Part shown: one piece after another, positions 10,801 to 22,470 of the stretch
Layout of the letters: the number at the start of each line of letters is the position of its first letter
Position numbering within the stretch: position 1 is the stretch's first letter
NCBI GenBank assembly: GCA_026929865.2
Contig: CM049398.1
Span: 20,249,501-20,313,500 of the forward strand
DNA: 64,000 bases
Direction of reading: 5' to 3'
From: Hyperoplus lanceolatus
Taxonomy: Eukaryota; Chordata; Actinopteri; Uranoscopiformes; Ammodytidae
The notes under the pieces: generated by a model
Databases searched by the model: none
What the model was told of the DNA's origin: nothing
What the model saw: only the letters and a program-made list of their open reading frames with translations
Program-made: the position numbers and the translations under genes

Positions 10801-11343
10801 ATGGACGGCTGGGAGAACATTCCCAGCAGGAAGGAGCAGGTGCATGTGTTGGGGCGTATATACAAGGCTGTCGCTGCTAAGCCCGAGTTGGAGGGCGCCT
10901 TACCCGAGTGGGCAGTCGAGCTTCTCAACTCCACAGTTTTTTGGCCTGAGAGCTATATGCCACTGCCACCGGACTTTTGCGACCGTCCTAAGCCTCCACG
11001 CTCCAGCCTCCAGCCACTGCCTCCGGTTCCCTGCTTCCAGCCACAGCCCCCGGTCTCCTGCTTCCAGCCACAGCCCCTGGGCCCCAGCTACCAGCCTCCT
11101 CCTGCCTTAAGGACTGTCAGAGTGGGGGTGGTGAGTTTGCCATGCATTTCCTCATTGCTCTCCAGCTCCCGAGTTGCCCCCGGCCTCCAGCAGCAAGCTC
11201 CAGTCTCCGGCCTCCAGCAGCAAGCTCCAGTCCCCGGCCTCCAGCAACCAGCAACCAGCATGCTAGCTACCAACCCCAGCATGCTAGCTACCAACCCGAG
11301 CATGCTAGCTACCAGCCCCAGCATGCTAGCTGCCAGCTCCTGA
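10801..11343 (+). CDS. Gag-like ORF of the LTR element, weak
   Basis: From ATG at 10801 there are 180 codons. The first 60 residues are ordinary (DGWENIPSRKEQVHVLGRIY, GALPEWAVELL), followed by a proline- and glutamine-rich section with repeats of LQPLPPVPCF type and then AVPGLQQQ-like and SMLATNP repeats. It sits where gag is expected, right after the leader. I see no zinc knuckle, protease or polymerase and cannot confirm homology to a capsid. The frame is also open upstream into the LTR, so the start is uncertain. The leader word ATTGGACCCAGCAG near 10733 looks like a lost ATG start of a different, now interrupted frame. Confidence 0.4.
   Translation: MDGWENIPSRKEQVHVLGRIYKAVAAKPELEGALPEWAVELLNSTVFWPESYMPLPPDFCDRPKPPRSSLQPLPPVPCFQPQPPVSCFQPQPLGPSYQPPPALRTVRVGVVSLPCISSLLSSSRVAPGLQQQAPVSGLQQQAPVPGLQQPATSMLATNPSMLATNPSMLATSPSMLAASS
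11259..11337 (+). repeat. Short tandem repeat, about 18-21-bp units
   Basis: Four near-copies of CATGCTAGCTACCAACCCC-type units follow each other. They lie in the 3' half of the gag-like ORF and encode SMLATNP repeats. Confidence 0.85.
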
Positions 11344-11399
11344 AGGAACTCAAGCAACCACAAGAACACTGTCCAGTTCCTGAGCCCACTCCACGTTTT

Positions 11400-11890
11400 C
11401 GTGAGGGAACCCGCCCTCCAGGTCTGCCAGGGGAGGCCTGCTTTCTTCGCCTTCCAGAGGGGGACCGGCCGCTTCGCCTGCCCGAGGGGGACCGGCCTTC
11501 GCTCCTGCCCGAGGGGGACCGTCCTCCGTTCCTGTCCGAGGGGTTTCCTCCTCCCGAGGGATCTCCTCCTCTGTTCCTGTCCGATGGGTCTCCTCCTCCG
11601 TTCCTGCTACAGGGGCCCAGCCCCCTGTTGCCGCCCGGGGGGCCCAGCCCCCTGTTCCTGGCTGAGGGGTCTCACCCCCTGCTCGAGGGGTCTTGCCCCC
11701 TGTTTCTGCCTGAGGGGTCTCGCCCCCTGCCCGAGGGGCCCAGCCCCCTGTTTCTGCCCGGGGGGCCCAGCCCCCTGTTTCTGCCCGAGGGGTCTCGCCC
11801 CCTGCTCGAGGGGTCTTGCCCCCTGTTCCTGCCCAAGGGGTCCGCCCTTCGCTCCTGCCTGAGGGGGACCGCCCTCTGCCCTGCCTTCTT
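11400..11890 (+). repeat. GC-rich minisatellite A
   Basis: Units of roughly 24-45 bases built on CCCGAGGGGTCTCGCCCCCT and CCCGAGGGGGACCG are repeated with variation. Overlapping long open frames exist on both strands (11142-12272 plus, 11607-12551 minus) because the units lack stop codons; I treat neither as a supported gene. Confidence 0.85.
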
Positions 11891-12019
11891 CCGGGGGCCT
11901 GCCTTCGCCGTGGCAGGCCGCCTGAGTGGTTCTGCCTTCGCCGGTGTCCTGCGGGGGTCCGTCCTCGTCGATGCCGGCTACCTGTGGGCCTTCGCCGATG
12001 CCGGCTACCTGTGGGTCGT

Positions 12020-12310
12020 CGACGCTGCCTGCCTCCAGCAGGGTGCCTTCGTCGTCGCCGCCGGCCTCCAGAAGGGGTTTATCGCCTTTGCCGGCCTCCA
12101 GAAGGGTTCCATCGCCCTCGTCTTCGCCGAGGCCGGCCTCCAGAAGGGGTTTATCGCATTCGCCTCTGCCGTCCTCCAGGAGGGTTCCATCGTCCTCTTC
12201 TTGGCCGAGGCTGGCCTCCAGAAAGGGTTCCTCACCTTTGTCTTCGTCGCTGCAGGCCTCCAGAGGGACTGAGCCCTCATCGTCTTTGCCGTCGGCCTCC
12301 TGAGGGGTTC
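12020..12310 (+). repeat. GC-rich minisatellite B
   Basis: Units of about 40-45 bases built on GGCCTCCAGAAGGGGTTTATC are repeated six or seven times, followed to about 12430 by two copies of a GCTTGCCCCCCAGG unit. It ends about 180 bases before the purine-rich tract of the element. Confidence 0.8.
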
Positions 12311-12612
12311 CACCTCCACTCTGCCCCTGCTTGCCCCCCAGGCCGTCCGCCTGAAGCTCCCTGCCGTGCCCCTGCTTGCCCCCCAGGCTGTCCGCCTGAA
12401 GCTTCCTGCCGTGCCCTGGGGCCTTTTTCTGGCTGCCCGCCTGACACCCCTCCATTCTGCCCCACTCCAGTTCCCTGACCAGCCGGTCACCCCCGTGCTC
12501 TGCCCCAGGCCATTTTTTTTGTTTCCCTCCTCCTGGCTCCCCTCCACCCACCCTGTTTGGGTTTGACTTTTTTTTTTTGGTCGCCTGGAAGTCGACCTTT
12601 TAGGGAGGGTAC

Positions 12613-12991
<379 letters not shown>

Positions 12992-13172
12992 CAGGGGCAC
13001 CGCCAGGGATTTTGGGCCCCATGAAAAGATATCACTCTGGGCCCCCAACCAGGCCACGCCAAGCAAATGTTTACTTTTTTTGTTTCCCTCCTCCTGGCTC
13101 CCCTCCACCCACCCTGTTTGGGTTTGACTTTTTTTTTTGGTCACCTGGAAGTCGACCTATTAGGGAGGGTAC

Positions 13173-13442
13173 TGTCCTGGTCTGTCTTTATCTTGTCTTG
13201 TTTTGGTGTTACCCGGGTTTCCTGTTTTATTTTGGTATGTCTGTCTAGTTCCTCCCCATGTCCTGTCAAGCTTCCCTCTGGTTTGATTACTGCTCCCTTC
13301 CCTAATGTGTTTCACCTGTCCCTCATTGTCTACCCTGTGTGTGTGTGTGTGTGTGTGCGTGTGTGTGTGTAACTCCCAGTGTTTCTTTGTTCCCTGTCCG
13401 AGCATTGTACCTGTTGGTGAGTCTGTCCCTGTGTGTTCTATG
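13173..13442 (+). repeat. 3' LTR copy B, upstream part
   Basis: It starts TGTCCTGGTC after AGGGAGGGTAC and carries GTCCGAGCATT at 13396-13406. It is interrupted at 13443 by the hAT element, and the LTR resumes at 19179. Confidence 0.85.
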
Positions 13443-13524
13443 CAGGGGCGCCGCCAGGGATTTTGGGCCCCATGAAAAGATATCACTCTGTACTCCCAAC
13501 CAGGCCATGCCAAGCAAATGCAAT

Positions 13525-14137
13525 TTTCTGTAACGGAACGTTCAGAACCCAACCGACCCATTGAAGCTTAAGATACCTAAACTACCTATAACTCTATTCA
13601 TACAGGCTTGCACGTATACGTTGAAGTCCAATACTAAAGGCCTACAATACACTGACACTGAGCTGTTAAAATACAACACTGTGCAAATGTTCAACATTCT
13701 GCAGACAATTCTCTACAGTATACGATGTAAGGCTAATATTCTGGAAAACAAATCTGCTACAGGCCATCTCTTATGGTGAAAATCACATTTTATTTTTTCA
13801 ATTCTCAAATGAAAAAAATCTCAACATCAATTGTGGTGTCAATGTATGTAACTGCAAATATAACTCTTTAAATTAACATAAATTGCATCATCAACATGAA
13901 TATCAAAAACAAAAATAGGCTGCAGATTTTTAAATTAAACTCCATACCAACTAGAAACAATGTAAACATAACAGGAGTAGAAATGAAAATAAAAAAATGT
14001 GCGATACAATTATGTTCAAGTAAACACATGTTACTGTCATTTTTACAAAGCTGGCCTAGATTTAACATTGGTTATACTGTAACTTAAATAGCCACCTATC
14101 TTCAGTAGGGCCTTTATTTTCCAAAAACTTGTAAGTG
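13525..14137. other. Non-coding interior of the hAT element
   Basis: AT-rich sequence between the left end and the transposase C-terminus. It would be the 3' UTR side of the transposase gene, which reads leftward. Nothing further is recognised. Confidence 0.5.
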
Positions 14138-14372
14138 CTACATATGGCTAAGAGCCCAGCGCCTAGCCTTCTTACTAGCAAAGTCACTGATCAAATCATT
14201 GAAGTCCAGCTTCCTAGCCAACTGACTTTCAATGGACAGCATCGCAAGATTGCAAAGCCTGTCCTGGCACATAGTGGACCTCAAATAGTTTTTTTTATCA
14301 ATTTAAGATTACTGAATGCTCTCTCACCACCTGCAACTGTCACCGGCAAAATATACGTAAAGCAATGCACAC
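14138..14372 (-). pseudogene. hAT transposase C-terminal dimerisation domain, fragment
   Basis: Read leftward, the translation gives PVTVAGGERAFSNLKLIK, then after a one-base shift STMCQDRLCNLAMLSIES, then LDFNDLISDFASKKARRW and a stop at 14140-14138. This is the signature of the hATC dimerisation domain that closes hAT transposases of the ZMYM-like type found in fish. A frameshift near 14285 and one near 14345 break it. The upstream part ends abruptly at 14372, where a nested element begins, so the catalytic core is absent. Confidence 0.85.
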
Positions 14373-17300
14373 CAGTGTTTCCAGCAGGATTTTTTTCATC
14401 AGCGGTGGAGTGGTCCCCAAACGTCCTAGGGGAGTTCGGGGGCATGCCCCCCCCGGCCAATTTTTTTTTGTACCCTTTACATTTGAATGCATTGATCTAG
14501 TGCACTTTGAGAGGAGAATATGCACTAATTACTATTCAGATAGATGGGATTATTGGTGTTGCTTTGCCTTTTGTGTCTTTATTTACAGATTTTGACATTT
14601 TTGTAAAGAAATGAATATTTAAACACAAAATGCCACAACGCAGAAAATGATTTGCACAATTTATTTACAGTTCTTGCTTAATGCTTAAACCAGACCTGCA
14701 AACTCATAAGAGGTGAAAAAGGTGACAAACACCTGACCCCTCTAGACGACACGGTAAATTGGGGGGAGGAGAGGGTTTCCTTTGTTTGATTTTTTGGGGA
14801 CATGGAACTAGACAGGGACATTGGGTGCTATAAATGGGAAGAGGTTCAGTAATGTCCAACACAGAAGTAGGCCTACTGGTTATTATGAGCAATTGATAAG
14901 CAGGACTTAAGACTTTAATTTGAAATAATGTGATAAAAATTACAAAGTATCCTTATACAAAGGCCTATAGATACAAATAAAACAAAACAATTAATGAATT
15001 TCAAGCGTGTAGGTTGTGATTAAACCTTGGTTTGGGACACATTTTAATGTGGGGGTCTGGGGGTGCCCACCCCCATAAATTTTTGAGCATTCAACACTTC
15101 ATTTCCTGCATTCTGGTGAATTTCTATGCACCAACTGTATGTAAAGCAGGTTAATTGACAACATTTAGGTTCCTGGGGCCTCATTTATAAAGCTTTGCGT
15201 GGGATTCACGTGGAAGCTGGCGTACGGAAGAAATGTAGGATGTACGTGCGAACAAAAATATTCGGATTTATAAAACAGTGCGCACTCACGTCCTACGCCT
15301 GTTTCCCTTTATAAATCACAATCAAGTCTAAATGTGGCGCAGACTTTGCGGGCTTCACGTACCGCCCATATTTACCCATACATAGTCATCGACACGCCCG
15401 AATTAATATCATTTACTGAGTGCATGAAGGCGGTAGTGGCAATCGCCGACTGAAAGGGAAATGGAAAAATAGACTCCACACGGTGTGGATCACTGCGGTC
15501 ACCCCGAAGTACCCGTTGGAGAAGTGGCGACCAGGGAAAATATAGTTTGGTGGCAGTGTGAGCGTAAAGGCGTCAGAGTGCAGCCTGTGGCGATCTCTGT
15601 GAACGCTGTGGCCGAAATAAAAAGAGCGATCCGACATAAAAGTGGACGCAAACAAGTGCATATCCTCACACAACAGTGTTTGTGCCACGAGCGGGGGACA
15701 CTGGGACCCACCATGAGATACAGATTCGGAGAATTCATCCCGGGGCAGTGGCGGGCGGCGGAGGGTTAATAATAAACTTCACAGTCCCTTTCAAAACACA
15801 ATTGCGACGTGCTTAAACTCAAAGAAAAACACATAGATAAAACGGACTAAAAGCCGTGAAAAAAATCACAGTAGCCTATATGATGTGCAGTAGGCTTATC
15901 ATTAGTGTATGAAAAGGTGCACTCCTGTCTGCCTGACTGAGGCATCGAGAACAGTGTCAGTGTAAAAGTAATAGGCTGTATTCCACCTCAATATTATCAG
16001 AATTAATTCCACAACATGCAGATAGGTTATTCTAACTGCAGAGCTTATTCGAACGCTATTTTGTTTTTATTTGCACTCATATAGCCTATCTCCGTTTGTA
16101 GGCTATGTAAGATCCTAATTCGTTTTGTTTTTGTTGGTATCACTCCATGGAATAATCCGTGGAGGCATTTGTTCATTAGTTGTAAGAATGGCTTCATCCG
16201 TTTTGCAAAGGAACTCCCAATATATGATAGACCTACATGGCTTATAATAGGCCTATCTGGATTCATTTTACACAAACACATTCGTTCTCGCACTTCATAC
16301 ATGTGCCGACGGAGTCGCCGTTTCTCCTTTCTCCACTTTCTGTGCGTACGCATGGGTCAGAGTTTGCGTGGAGGACCGCACATCTCCCGTCAAGTTTGGT
16401 TTTTATAAATCCCAATATTTGCTTAGAAATTGGCGTGCGCCCTCTTCTGGGCGTACGCAACGTTTATAAATGAGGCCCCTGGTGACAAAAATAGAATACA
16501 ATACAATGCAGTAATATCATGCATTCTGTATTGCTTTCAAATATTTATTCTCCTGTATTGTTCAAATATTTGATCTAAAAAAAAGTAATTATTCGTCTCT
16601 ATCATTGAGAATGTAGTGGCTGGTGGTATTTTACTTGCCTGCAATCTTCTAATATTTAAAAATAATAAAGTGCAAAATGAGGGTATAATCCTCCTTCTGC
16701 TTCCTTAAAACTAGTGAGGAGAGGTTCAGTGTTTGTGCAGTGGAGAGAGAAATATAGGCCCTATACAGACAGATAGAGGGAGGAAGAGATAGCTTTATTT
16801 TATAATTTAGCTTTTTGATTCGTGAGAGTGATCATCGCTGATTTTAGTCTGACTCCCGCTGTCTGCTCCATGAGGCTCGAGCCCATCAGCTGAGCGAACA
16901 GCTGTGGAGATGAAAAACGAAGCTGAAACTTAACTATCCTGTCCTGCCTGGACTGGTGGAGCAGCCAAATATAAATTAATACATATTGTGCTAAACTGTA
17001 ACACAAGTAATGAGTTGTGGAATTTGCACCAGTAGCCTACAGTAGTCCACATTCTTCGCTCAGCCACTAACTGTTTCGTTAGTGAATGTTCCGCGATCTG
17101 TTTGTATGTCTCGAGCCCGGATACACAGAGCCCTGACGAAAAACTGACAGGGCGACTCAAGGGACTCTACAGTGAGCCGCTCCCCTCCGTTAGTTTCTGT
17201 TTTCCGCCGAGTAAGTTACATTCACCTCCGACGCATGGACAGCGTTTATGTTAGGCATTGCCCCGTTTCTAAAATGAGCTACGTAACCAAAAAAAAAGAA

Positions 17301-17400
17301 AAAGTAGAATAATGAGGAGGAGGAGGATTTTAATAGCAGCGGCGGAGAAAATATAACAGCGGTGGCGCGCCGCTGCTGTGTGAACGTGGGGGAAACGCTG
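14373..17400. mobile_element. Nested hAT-like element
   Basis: The left end CAGTGTTTCCAGCAGGATTT (14373) and the right end, read inversely as CAGCGTTTCCCCCACG (from 17400), resemble a terminal motif frequent in teleost hAT elements. The interior has GC-rich blocks such as GGGGGCATGCCCCCCCCGG (near 14440) and GGGGGTGCCCACCCCC (near 15065), but no transposase. The flanks do not match each other (ATGCACAC versus CGACTACA) and belong to different parts of the host transposase gene, so a deletion or recombination has removed the sequence between. Confidence 0.5.
15176..16478. mobile_element. Harbinger-like MITE
   Basis: GGGCCTCATTTATAAA at 15176-15191 is repeated inversely at the right end (16463-16478). 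The trinucleotide CTG flanks both sides (15173-15175, 16479-16481), the 3-bp duplication size of PIF/Harbinger elements. The 1303-bp interior shows further partial inverted words (GCGTACG) but no transposase that I recognise. Confidence 0.8.
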
Positions 17401-17413
17401 CGACTACACTCAC

Positions 17414-17522
17414 CTTTTGGGCTGAAAAAGTTTGTGACATACTGTCGCCCTTTAACTCCTCTCTCTGTCTTTTCTTTCCTCTCTTTTCTCTTTTGATGTC
17501 CTGACTTTTGTCGTTGAGACAT
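17414..17522 (-). pseudogene. hAT transposase, N-terminal coding exon
   Basis: From ATG at 17522 the minus strand reads MSQRQKSGHQKRKERKEK, then VTNFFSPK, and reaches a good splice donor (AAAG|GTGAGT, GT at 17413-17412). A very basic, lysine-rich start followed by an NFFS-type motif is usual for fish ZMYM-like hAT transposases. It lies in the same orientation as the C-terminal fragment 3 kb away, so both are probably from one gene whose middle has been lost. The intron would start where the nested element now ends. Confidence 0.6.
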
Positions 17523-18281
17523 GTTTCAATCATCCCTCGTTAATCACTGTCAATAGTGGCACGGGATGCACAGCTGTTTGAAAAGCAGACCAAACCATTA
17601 CTTCTGAATACAGGGGGGTGTACAGAGTTTTGAAATTGTTACTTTTTGTCAGAAACTTTTAAATTAACCATTCATTTTATTTATTTCACGTTAGTTACAA
17701 TGTTTTATTAATGGAGATTATCGATTAACAATGACAGGTTTATTAAAAAAAAAAAAAAAAAAAATCCTTAAAGCGGCAGTTGAGTTTTTTTACTGTAATA
17801 TTTGGCAAAACTGTCATAATAGCCATTCAGCTATATGTAGGTGAAGTGGTCTGAAAATATTTTTTTATCACTTTGCTCCCCCCTGCCTCTGTGTGCTGCC
17901 CCCCAAAATTGCCACCGCTCATGTTAATTTTGACCAATCAGAGCGAGGTCAGATTCTCCGTTCTTATTGGCTGTGGGACCTTGGCAACGACGTTGATGCG
18001 TCAGTTGCGTGAGCGTTCACGACCCTAGCAGTCTGACACTAGCCTACTGTTTGGTACAAGGCTACTACGGCGGACAGCGAGTAGCAATGTCTTCACAAAC
18101 GAACCCTCAATTTACCATTCCCAGGATACTAACAACTAACACCGCTAAGACAGCAAAAAAACGAGGAAAGACGAATATTGAAAAGTTAACTGCTGAAAGG
18201 GAGACGGAGAGAGCTTGAAAAAAAGTACACCGGCCATGTCTTCTTGCCCTATCACATCAAGACCTCTCCGACCGCGACCTC

Positions 18282-18655
18282 GCGACTTTTTTTCAAAACA
18301 GCGACATGCGACAAATCTAGCTTTTTTTTTCTGGTGTTATTGGTGACTTTTTTCGCCAAAGCAAGTATCATCTCTTCTCAACGAGCAGCGGGAGCACTGA
18401 CACGCAGCCCGCTCCTCGCGCAGCAGCCCCGAGCTGAGAGGTGTAGCCTATCTCCTGCTCTGACCGCAGCTGACAGGGGCTGCTGCGCGAGGACCGGGCC
18501 GTCTGTCAGTGCTCTGTGACGGGGGACGGGCCGGGAGGCTCCTGCTGCTCGTTGAGAAGCGTTACAAGTGATATTTGCTTCAGCGAAAAAGTCACCAATT
18601 ACACCAGAAAAAAAGCTAGATGTGTCGCTTGTCGTTGTTTTGAAAAAAAAGTCGC
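18282..18655. repeat. Large inverted repeat (hairpin)
   Basis: Left arm 18282-18430 pairs with right arm 18476-18655 around a 45-base loop. The outer arms carry GCGACTTTTTTTCAAAAC and its inverse; the inner arms pair CGCGCAGCAGCCCC with GGGGCTGCTGCGCG. The right arm has an extra block of about 25 bases. The loop sequence recurs inversely at about 18715-18785 (AGCTGCGGTCAGAGCAGGAG). It lies in the non-coding right part of the hAT element. An RNA from it would form a long imperfect duplex. Confidence 0.85.
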
Positions 18656-19044
18656 CAGGGGGGCTGAAAAGTAGCTAAATATAGCGACACAATCGCTAAG
18701 TTGGCAACACTGCCCGAGCAGCCCCTCCCAGCTGCGGTCAGAGCAGGAGCATACACACACACCTCTCCGCTCTGTTACAATTAGTTTGCTATCTTGCCTG
18801 GCAGTTACAGCTACTTTTGTTAGGCCTACCAGCACACTTAAAATGATTTTAAGCTAACATACATGGTATGTCTGTGATTAAAATGTATGCTCAATATGTA
18901 CGTATGTAGTTATCATTATACTAATGTTTAATCACCTCGGAATCGGACATGGTGTTTGTCTCCTGTCAATGTAACTGAATTCACATGAACGCGCGTAGCT
19001 GTCGTTCAGAGGGAGGAGCTACAGCAGGTAGAGCGTTGGGAAAA

Positions 19045-19068
19045 CAGCCGTTGGGATCCCAACGGCTG
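19045..19068. repeat. 24-bp perfect palindrome
   Basis: The sequence is its own reverse complement over 24 bases, centred on GGATCC (BamHI-type hexamer) with CAGCCGTT at the left edge. An extra half-site ACGGCTG follows at 19071-19077. It lies 110 bases inside the hAT right end. Confidence 0.9.
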
Positions 19069-19178
19069 AAAACGGCTGAAACGATCAACTGCAGCTTTAA
19101 GGTCTAATATTTTTGGGCCCCTGCCAGTCACGGACCCTTAGCATCGTCCTAACTTTTCCCCCCATTACGGCGCCCCTG

Positions 19179-19302
19179 GTTCCATGTGCCTTGCCTTTGT
19201 GCCTTTTTGGGTTTCTGGAGTTTTTGTGTTTTTCGGACAATAAATTACCCTCACTTGAAACTTTCTGCATTTGGGTCCTGCTTGCCTGTCGTCACCATAA
19301 CA
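19179..19302 (+). repeat. 3' LTR, terminal segment
   Basis: The LTR resumes with GTTCCATGTGCC and ends CCATAACA at 19302, followed by the target duplication TCAAT. It matches the 5' LTR segment at 10581-10716, including the AATAAATTACC polyadenylation-like word. Confidence 0.85.
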
Positions 19303-19307
19303 TCAAT

Positions 19308-21127
19308 GAGTTAGTTTAAATGTATCTGTGATTTAATGTGTAATGCACATTAAATAAAGTAGATGTTAATCCCTAAAACAATTCCAAGGACATCAGTTCA
19401 CATAAGTAGCTAATGCCTTGGACAGTGCAACTGTATTTGCTAATCTGAAAACTGAATGTTGCAATAAAATTGCAGCAAATATTGAACCTCGACCATCCCC
19501 CTCTTGTGCAGCTACCCATAGTTATTTTAATGATACTTTCCCTTCTCATCTGCTCTTTTCTCCCTTGAACCCCTTGTTTCTACATCCCACAGATTTCAAA
19601 TTGTTAGGTATAGCAACAACAACTCCCTATTTAAGTCCCCATGATCTCACACAAACACAGGCGCTCAGACGCACACACACACACCGACACACAACCCCCT
19701 AGGCCCATCACTCATCTTCTGCTAGGCATGATCCCAGCTTGAAATAGGAGATGGGAACAACTAGTTTGATTGGCTGATTAGCACCAAATAGGGACCTGAT
19801 AGGTTTATTAGCATGTGGATCAGAGCTTAAGTGCTTCTCCAACTTGAGAGCAGAGCTCCAAGCGTTATTGGCTCTGCCTCATCACCACATTTAGATTGAG
19901 TAAACATGTGGTACATTTGAGTGATTAATCATAGATTACCATACTATTACTATTCTACAAAATAAGAGAAACAAGTGAGAGGACGCTTCCAACATTACAA
20001 TGATTATTAATGACCTTGAAATAATTGAATGCTGATTGAACAGATCATCAGTCATCGGTTTATATAGAACTCTTTGGGAAAAAAAAGCATGACTGAAAAA
20101 TCCCTCTTTCCACCATTCTTCACTCCGACACAACAAGTCAATGCAGCACTCTCGACATACTGTCTGCTGGTCGCAGTCATCGATCCACATCAGTTTGTCA
20201 CCAGCTGTGATCGCACTGCCACTGGGACTGCAGAGACCCGTTGGAGTGCACTGACTGCCAACGCTTTGTTCAGACAGCTGCAGTGATAGAAGTACATCCA
20301 GTTCCCTAGAGCAGTGATGTGAGGACAGTGTGGCGACATCTCTTATTCCTCTGCCTTGGTCCTACACGCTCCTTCTGTTGCTTGAATGTTTCACCCATTT
20401 AAGGATAGGGTTTGTAGAAGGAAACCAAAGATGAAATCTGTTCTATTTCGCCTCTGAGGAGCAGGGAAAAGTTCCCCCACCATTAGCGTTTGGTCAGAAG
20501 CCTTGGTTTGCTGTATACCAAACACAAGGCAGTCCAAATAACAGAGAAAGTACTTTGAACATCTCATAAACACCTCATTTCGTCTTGCAGTATAATGAAA
20601 TGCAATACAACTTAACAAACCTGATAAATGACCATAGAGCTGAGCAAACATCTCCGCGGCAGTGCCGACAACAATTTACATAATAATCTCCAAAACATAC
20701 TGTGAGTTGTTTCACAGCTGTTGTGTCGGGTTGTATGAAATTAAATTAAACAAGTGTTCCTGATATTGTCCACTCCCTATAGAAAAAGATGCTTTCCCCT
20801 CATTAATCAGTATTGGTTGTGTAAATTCCAGTAATGAAAATGAGAGGGCTACAAGTATGAATTCATTAACTATTGTCATTTCACCAACAGAAATAAATAG
20901 GTAAAATAACTCAATAGACACACACTGAGGGCAAACAGATACGTATTGATGCTGCATGTGCCTGATGTGTGCATGCATCCATATTTAACTTTGCAAATGC
21001 AGCCTTGGCCGTGAATAAAAATTGCCTTGTGCTGAATCGAAAAATAATCAATACTATAAAAGATAGAAAAAAAATATAGGAGTATCAGTAGAGATCTGAA
21101 AGATATACTGTAGATACAGAGATTTGG
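19308..21127. other. Unassigned unique sequence
   Basis: No gene, RNA or element is recognised. The only low-complexity piece is a short CA-rich run near 19668-19695. Confidence 0.5.
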
Positions 21128-21131
21128 TTAA

Positions 21132-21852
21132 CACTTTACAATAAGGGTACATTAATTAATGGTTAGTTAATGCTTAATAAGGGTTAACTAACCATTAGTT
21201 AACTGTTAACTAATGTGTCTAGTAAGCATTTAATAATGGTGTTCATGTTAACTAAGGTATTAATTAATACATTATTTAATGTTTATAAATATCATATATT
21301 AACCTTAGTTAATACATTAAGCATGAACCAAACGTTGATTAATATAATAAGCATTAATTAACTGTTAACAAATGTAATTTTTTAACATTAATAAAGCATA
21401 ATTAACCATTTATTAATGCTCTTTGTGACCCTTATTGTAAAGTGGGAACAATTTATCCATTAAGTGACACTTAATAAATGCACACCAGTGCTGAATAAGG
21501 GTCACTTAAGCATAATTAACCATTTCTTAATGTTATTTGTGACCCTTATTGTAAAGTGGGAACCATTTATCACTTGTTACACTTAATAAATGCAAAATAG
21601 TGCTGAATAAGGATTACCTAAGTACAATTCATCAATCAACAATGCTCTTTGTGACCCGATTCTCTATAATAACAATATTAAACATACTGAAAATACTAAA
21701 ATATTCCCAACTGGAAATCAATTAATGACAACAATCTGTTATCAACACAATTCAGTCACAATTTAAAAAAGAAAGAACATTTTATTTTATTTAGAATCTT
21801 TAGTTTTATTTGGAAACACGGCTCTCACATTTGACATGAATACCAAATATAA
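21132..21852. repeat. Left arm of long inverted repeat
   Basis: The arm contains several internal copies, about 115 bp apart, of a unit with GACCCTTATTGTAAAGTGGG followed by ACTTAATAAATGCA. The inner end is GACATGAATACC at about 21852, which pairs with GGTATTCATGTC at about 23546. Confidence 0.75.
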
Positions 21853-22194
21853 TACGAAATAATGATTATCACTCTATTGTGACTAAACACTAGTTTAACC
21901 TGGCCCTATCACTATTATTTGAATGAGCACATATGTATTTCATTTGACCTTTATTTATACTTGAAAGATCAGTTGAGGGGTGACCCTCATTTATAATCTC
22001 TCACTCTCTTTAGATCCAGTTCTTGGGTTTGCTGGCCACTCCAAGCCTGCAGTGCTGAAGCAGCTGGAATCCAAGCATCTTGTCTTATCACCCAACTGAT
22101 GTATGGAAAAAAAGAAAATAATCAGTAAACGGTTCAAATGCATTTGTTTCCTTTATCTAAATCATTTTTGCATAGTATTACGGTTCCTCAGTCT

Positions 22195-22196
<2 letters not shown>

Positions 22197-22246
<50 letters not shown>
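22197..22246. repeat. (TTA)n microsatellite
   Basis: About 50 bases of uninterrupted TTA repeats. Confidence 0.95.
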
Positions 22247-22247
<1 letters not shown>

Positions 22248-22401
22248 ACATAGTGCCTTGCATTGCTTAACTGAAATATCTTTGGTACCTTAATCAAATA
22301 AAATTCTCACTGAATTTTTAACAAGTTGACACTATTTTTTTCAGAAAAAAAAAACATGTAGCCCTAATCTCTATGACCATTCTACACAACACATGCTCAG
22401 C

Positions 22402-22470
22402 TTAACCCTCCTGTTATGTTCATTTGTCAGGAACAGCAATGGTGTTCCCGGGTCAATTTGACCCGGCGCA
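22402..22470. repeat. piggyBac-type terminal sequence
   Basis: TTAACCCTCCTGTTATGTTC, followed by CGGGTCAATTTGACCCG, is a layout seen at ends of fish piggyBac elements. A related end occurs at 44310. No matching opposite end was found on the right side. Confidence 0.55.

Larger units (their letters stand above)
13443..19178 (-). mobile_element. hAT element inserted in the 3' LTR
   Basis: CAGGGGCGCCG at the left end (13443) is the inverse of the right end (CGGCGCCCCTG, ending 19178). The flanks GTTCTATG (13435-13442) and GTTCCATG (19179-19186) form an 8-bp target duplication with one difference, the size typical of hAT. The minus strand keeps an N-terminal exon (17414-17522) and a C-terminal dimerisation domain (14138-14372) of a transposase; the middle is gone. 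It carries further insertions at 14373-17400 and 15176-16478 and a hairpin at 18282-18655. Confidence 0.85.

Noticed and set aside
11142..12551. Overlapping 376-codon (plus) and 314-codon (minus) frames
   Set aside because: Both run through GC-rich minisatellites lacking stop codons in several frames; no conserved domain is seen on either strand.
14373..17400. A clean nested hAT insertion with its own target duplication
   Set aside because: The flanking 8-mers differ, and the flanks correspond to distant parts of the surrounding transposase gene, so simple insertion does not explain them.
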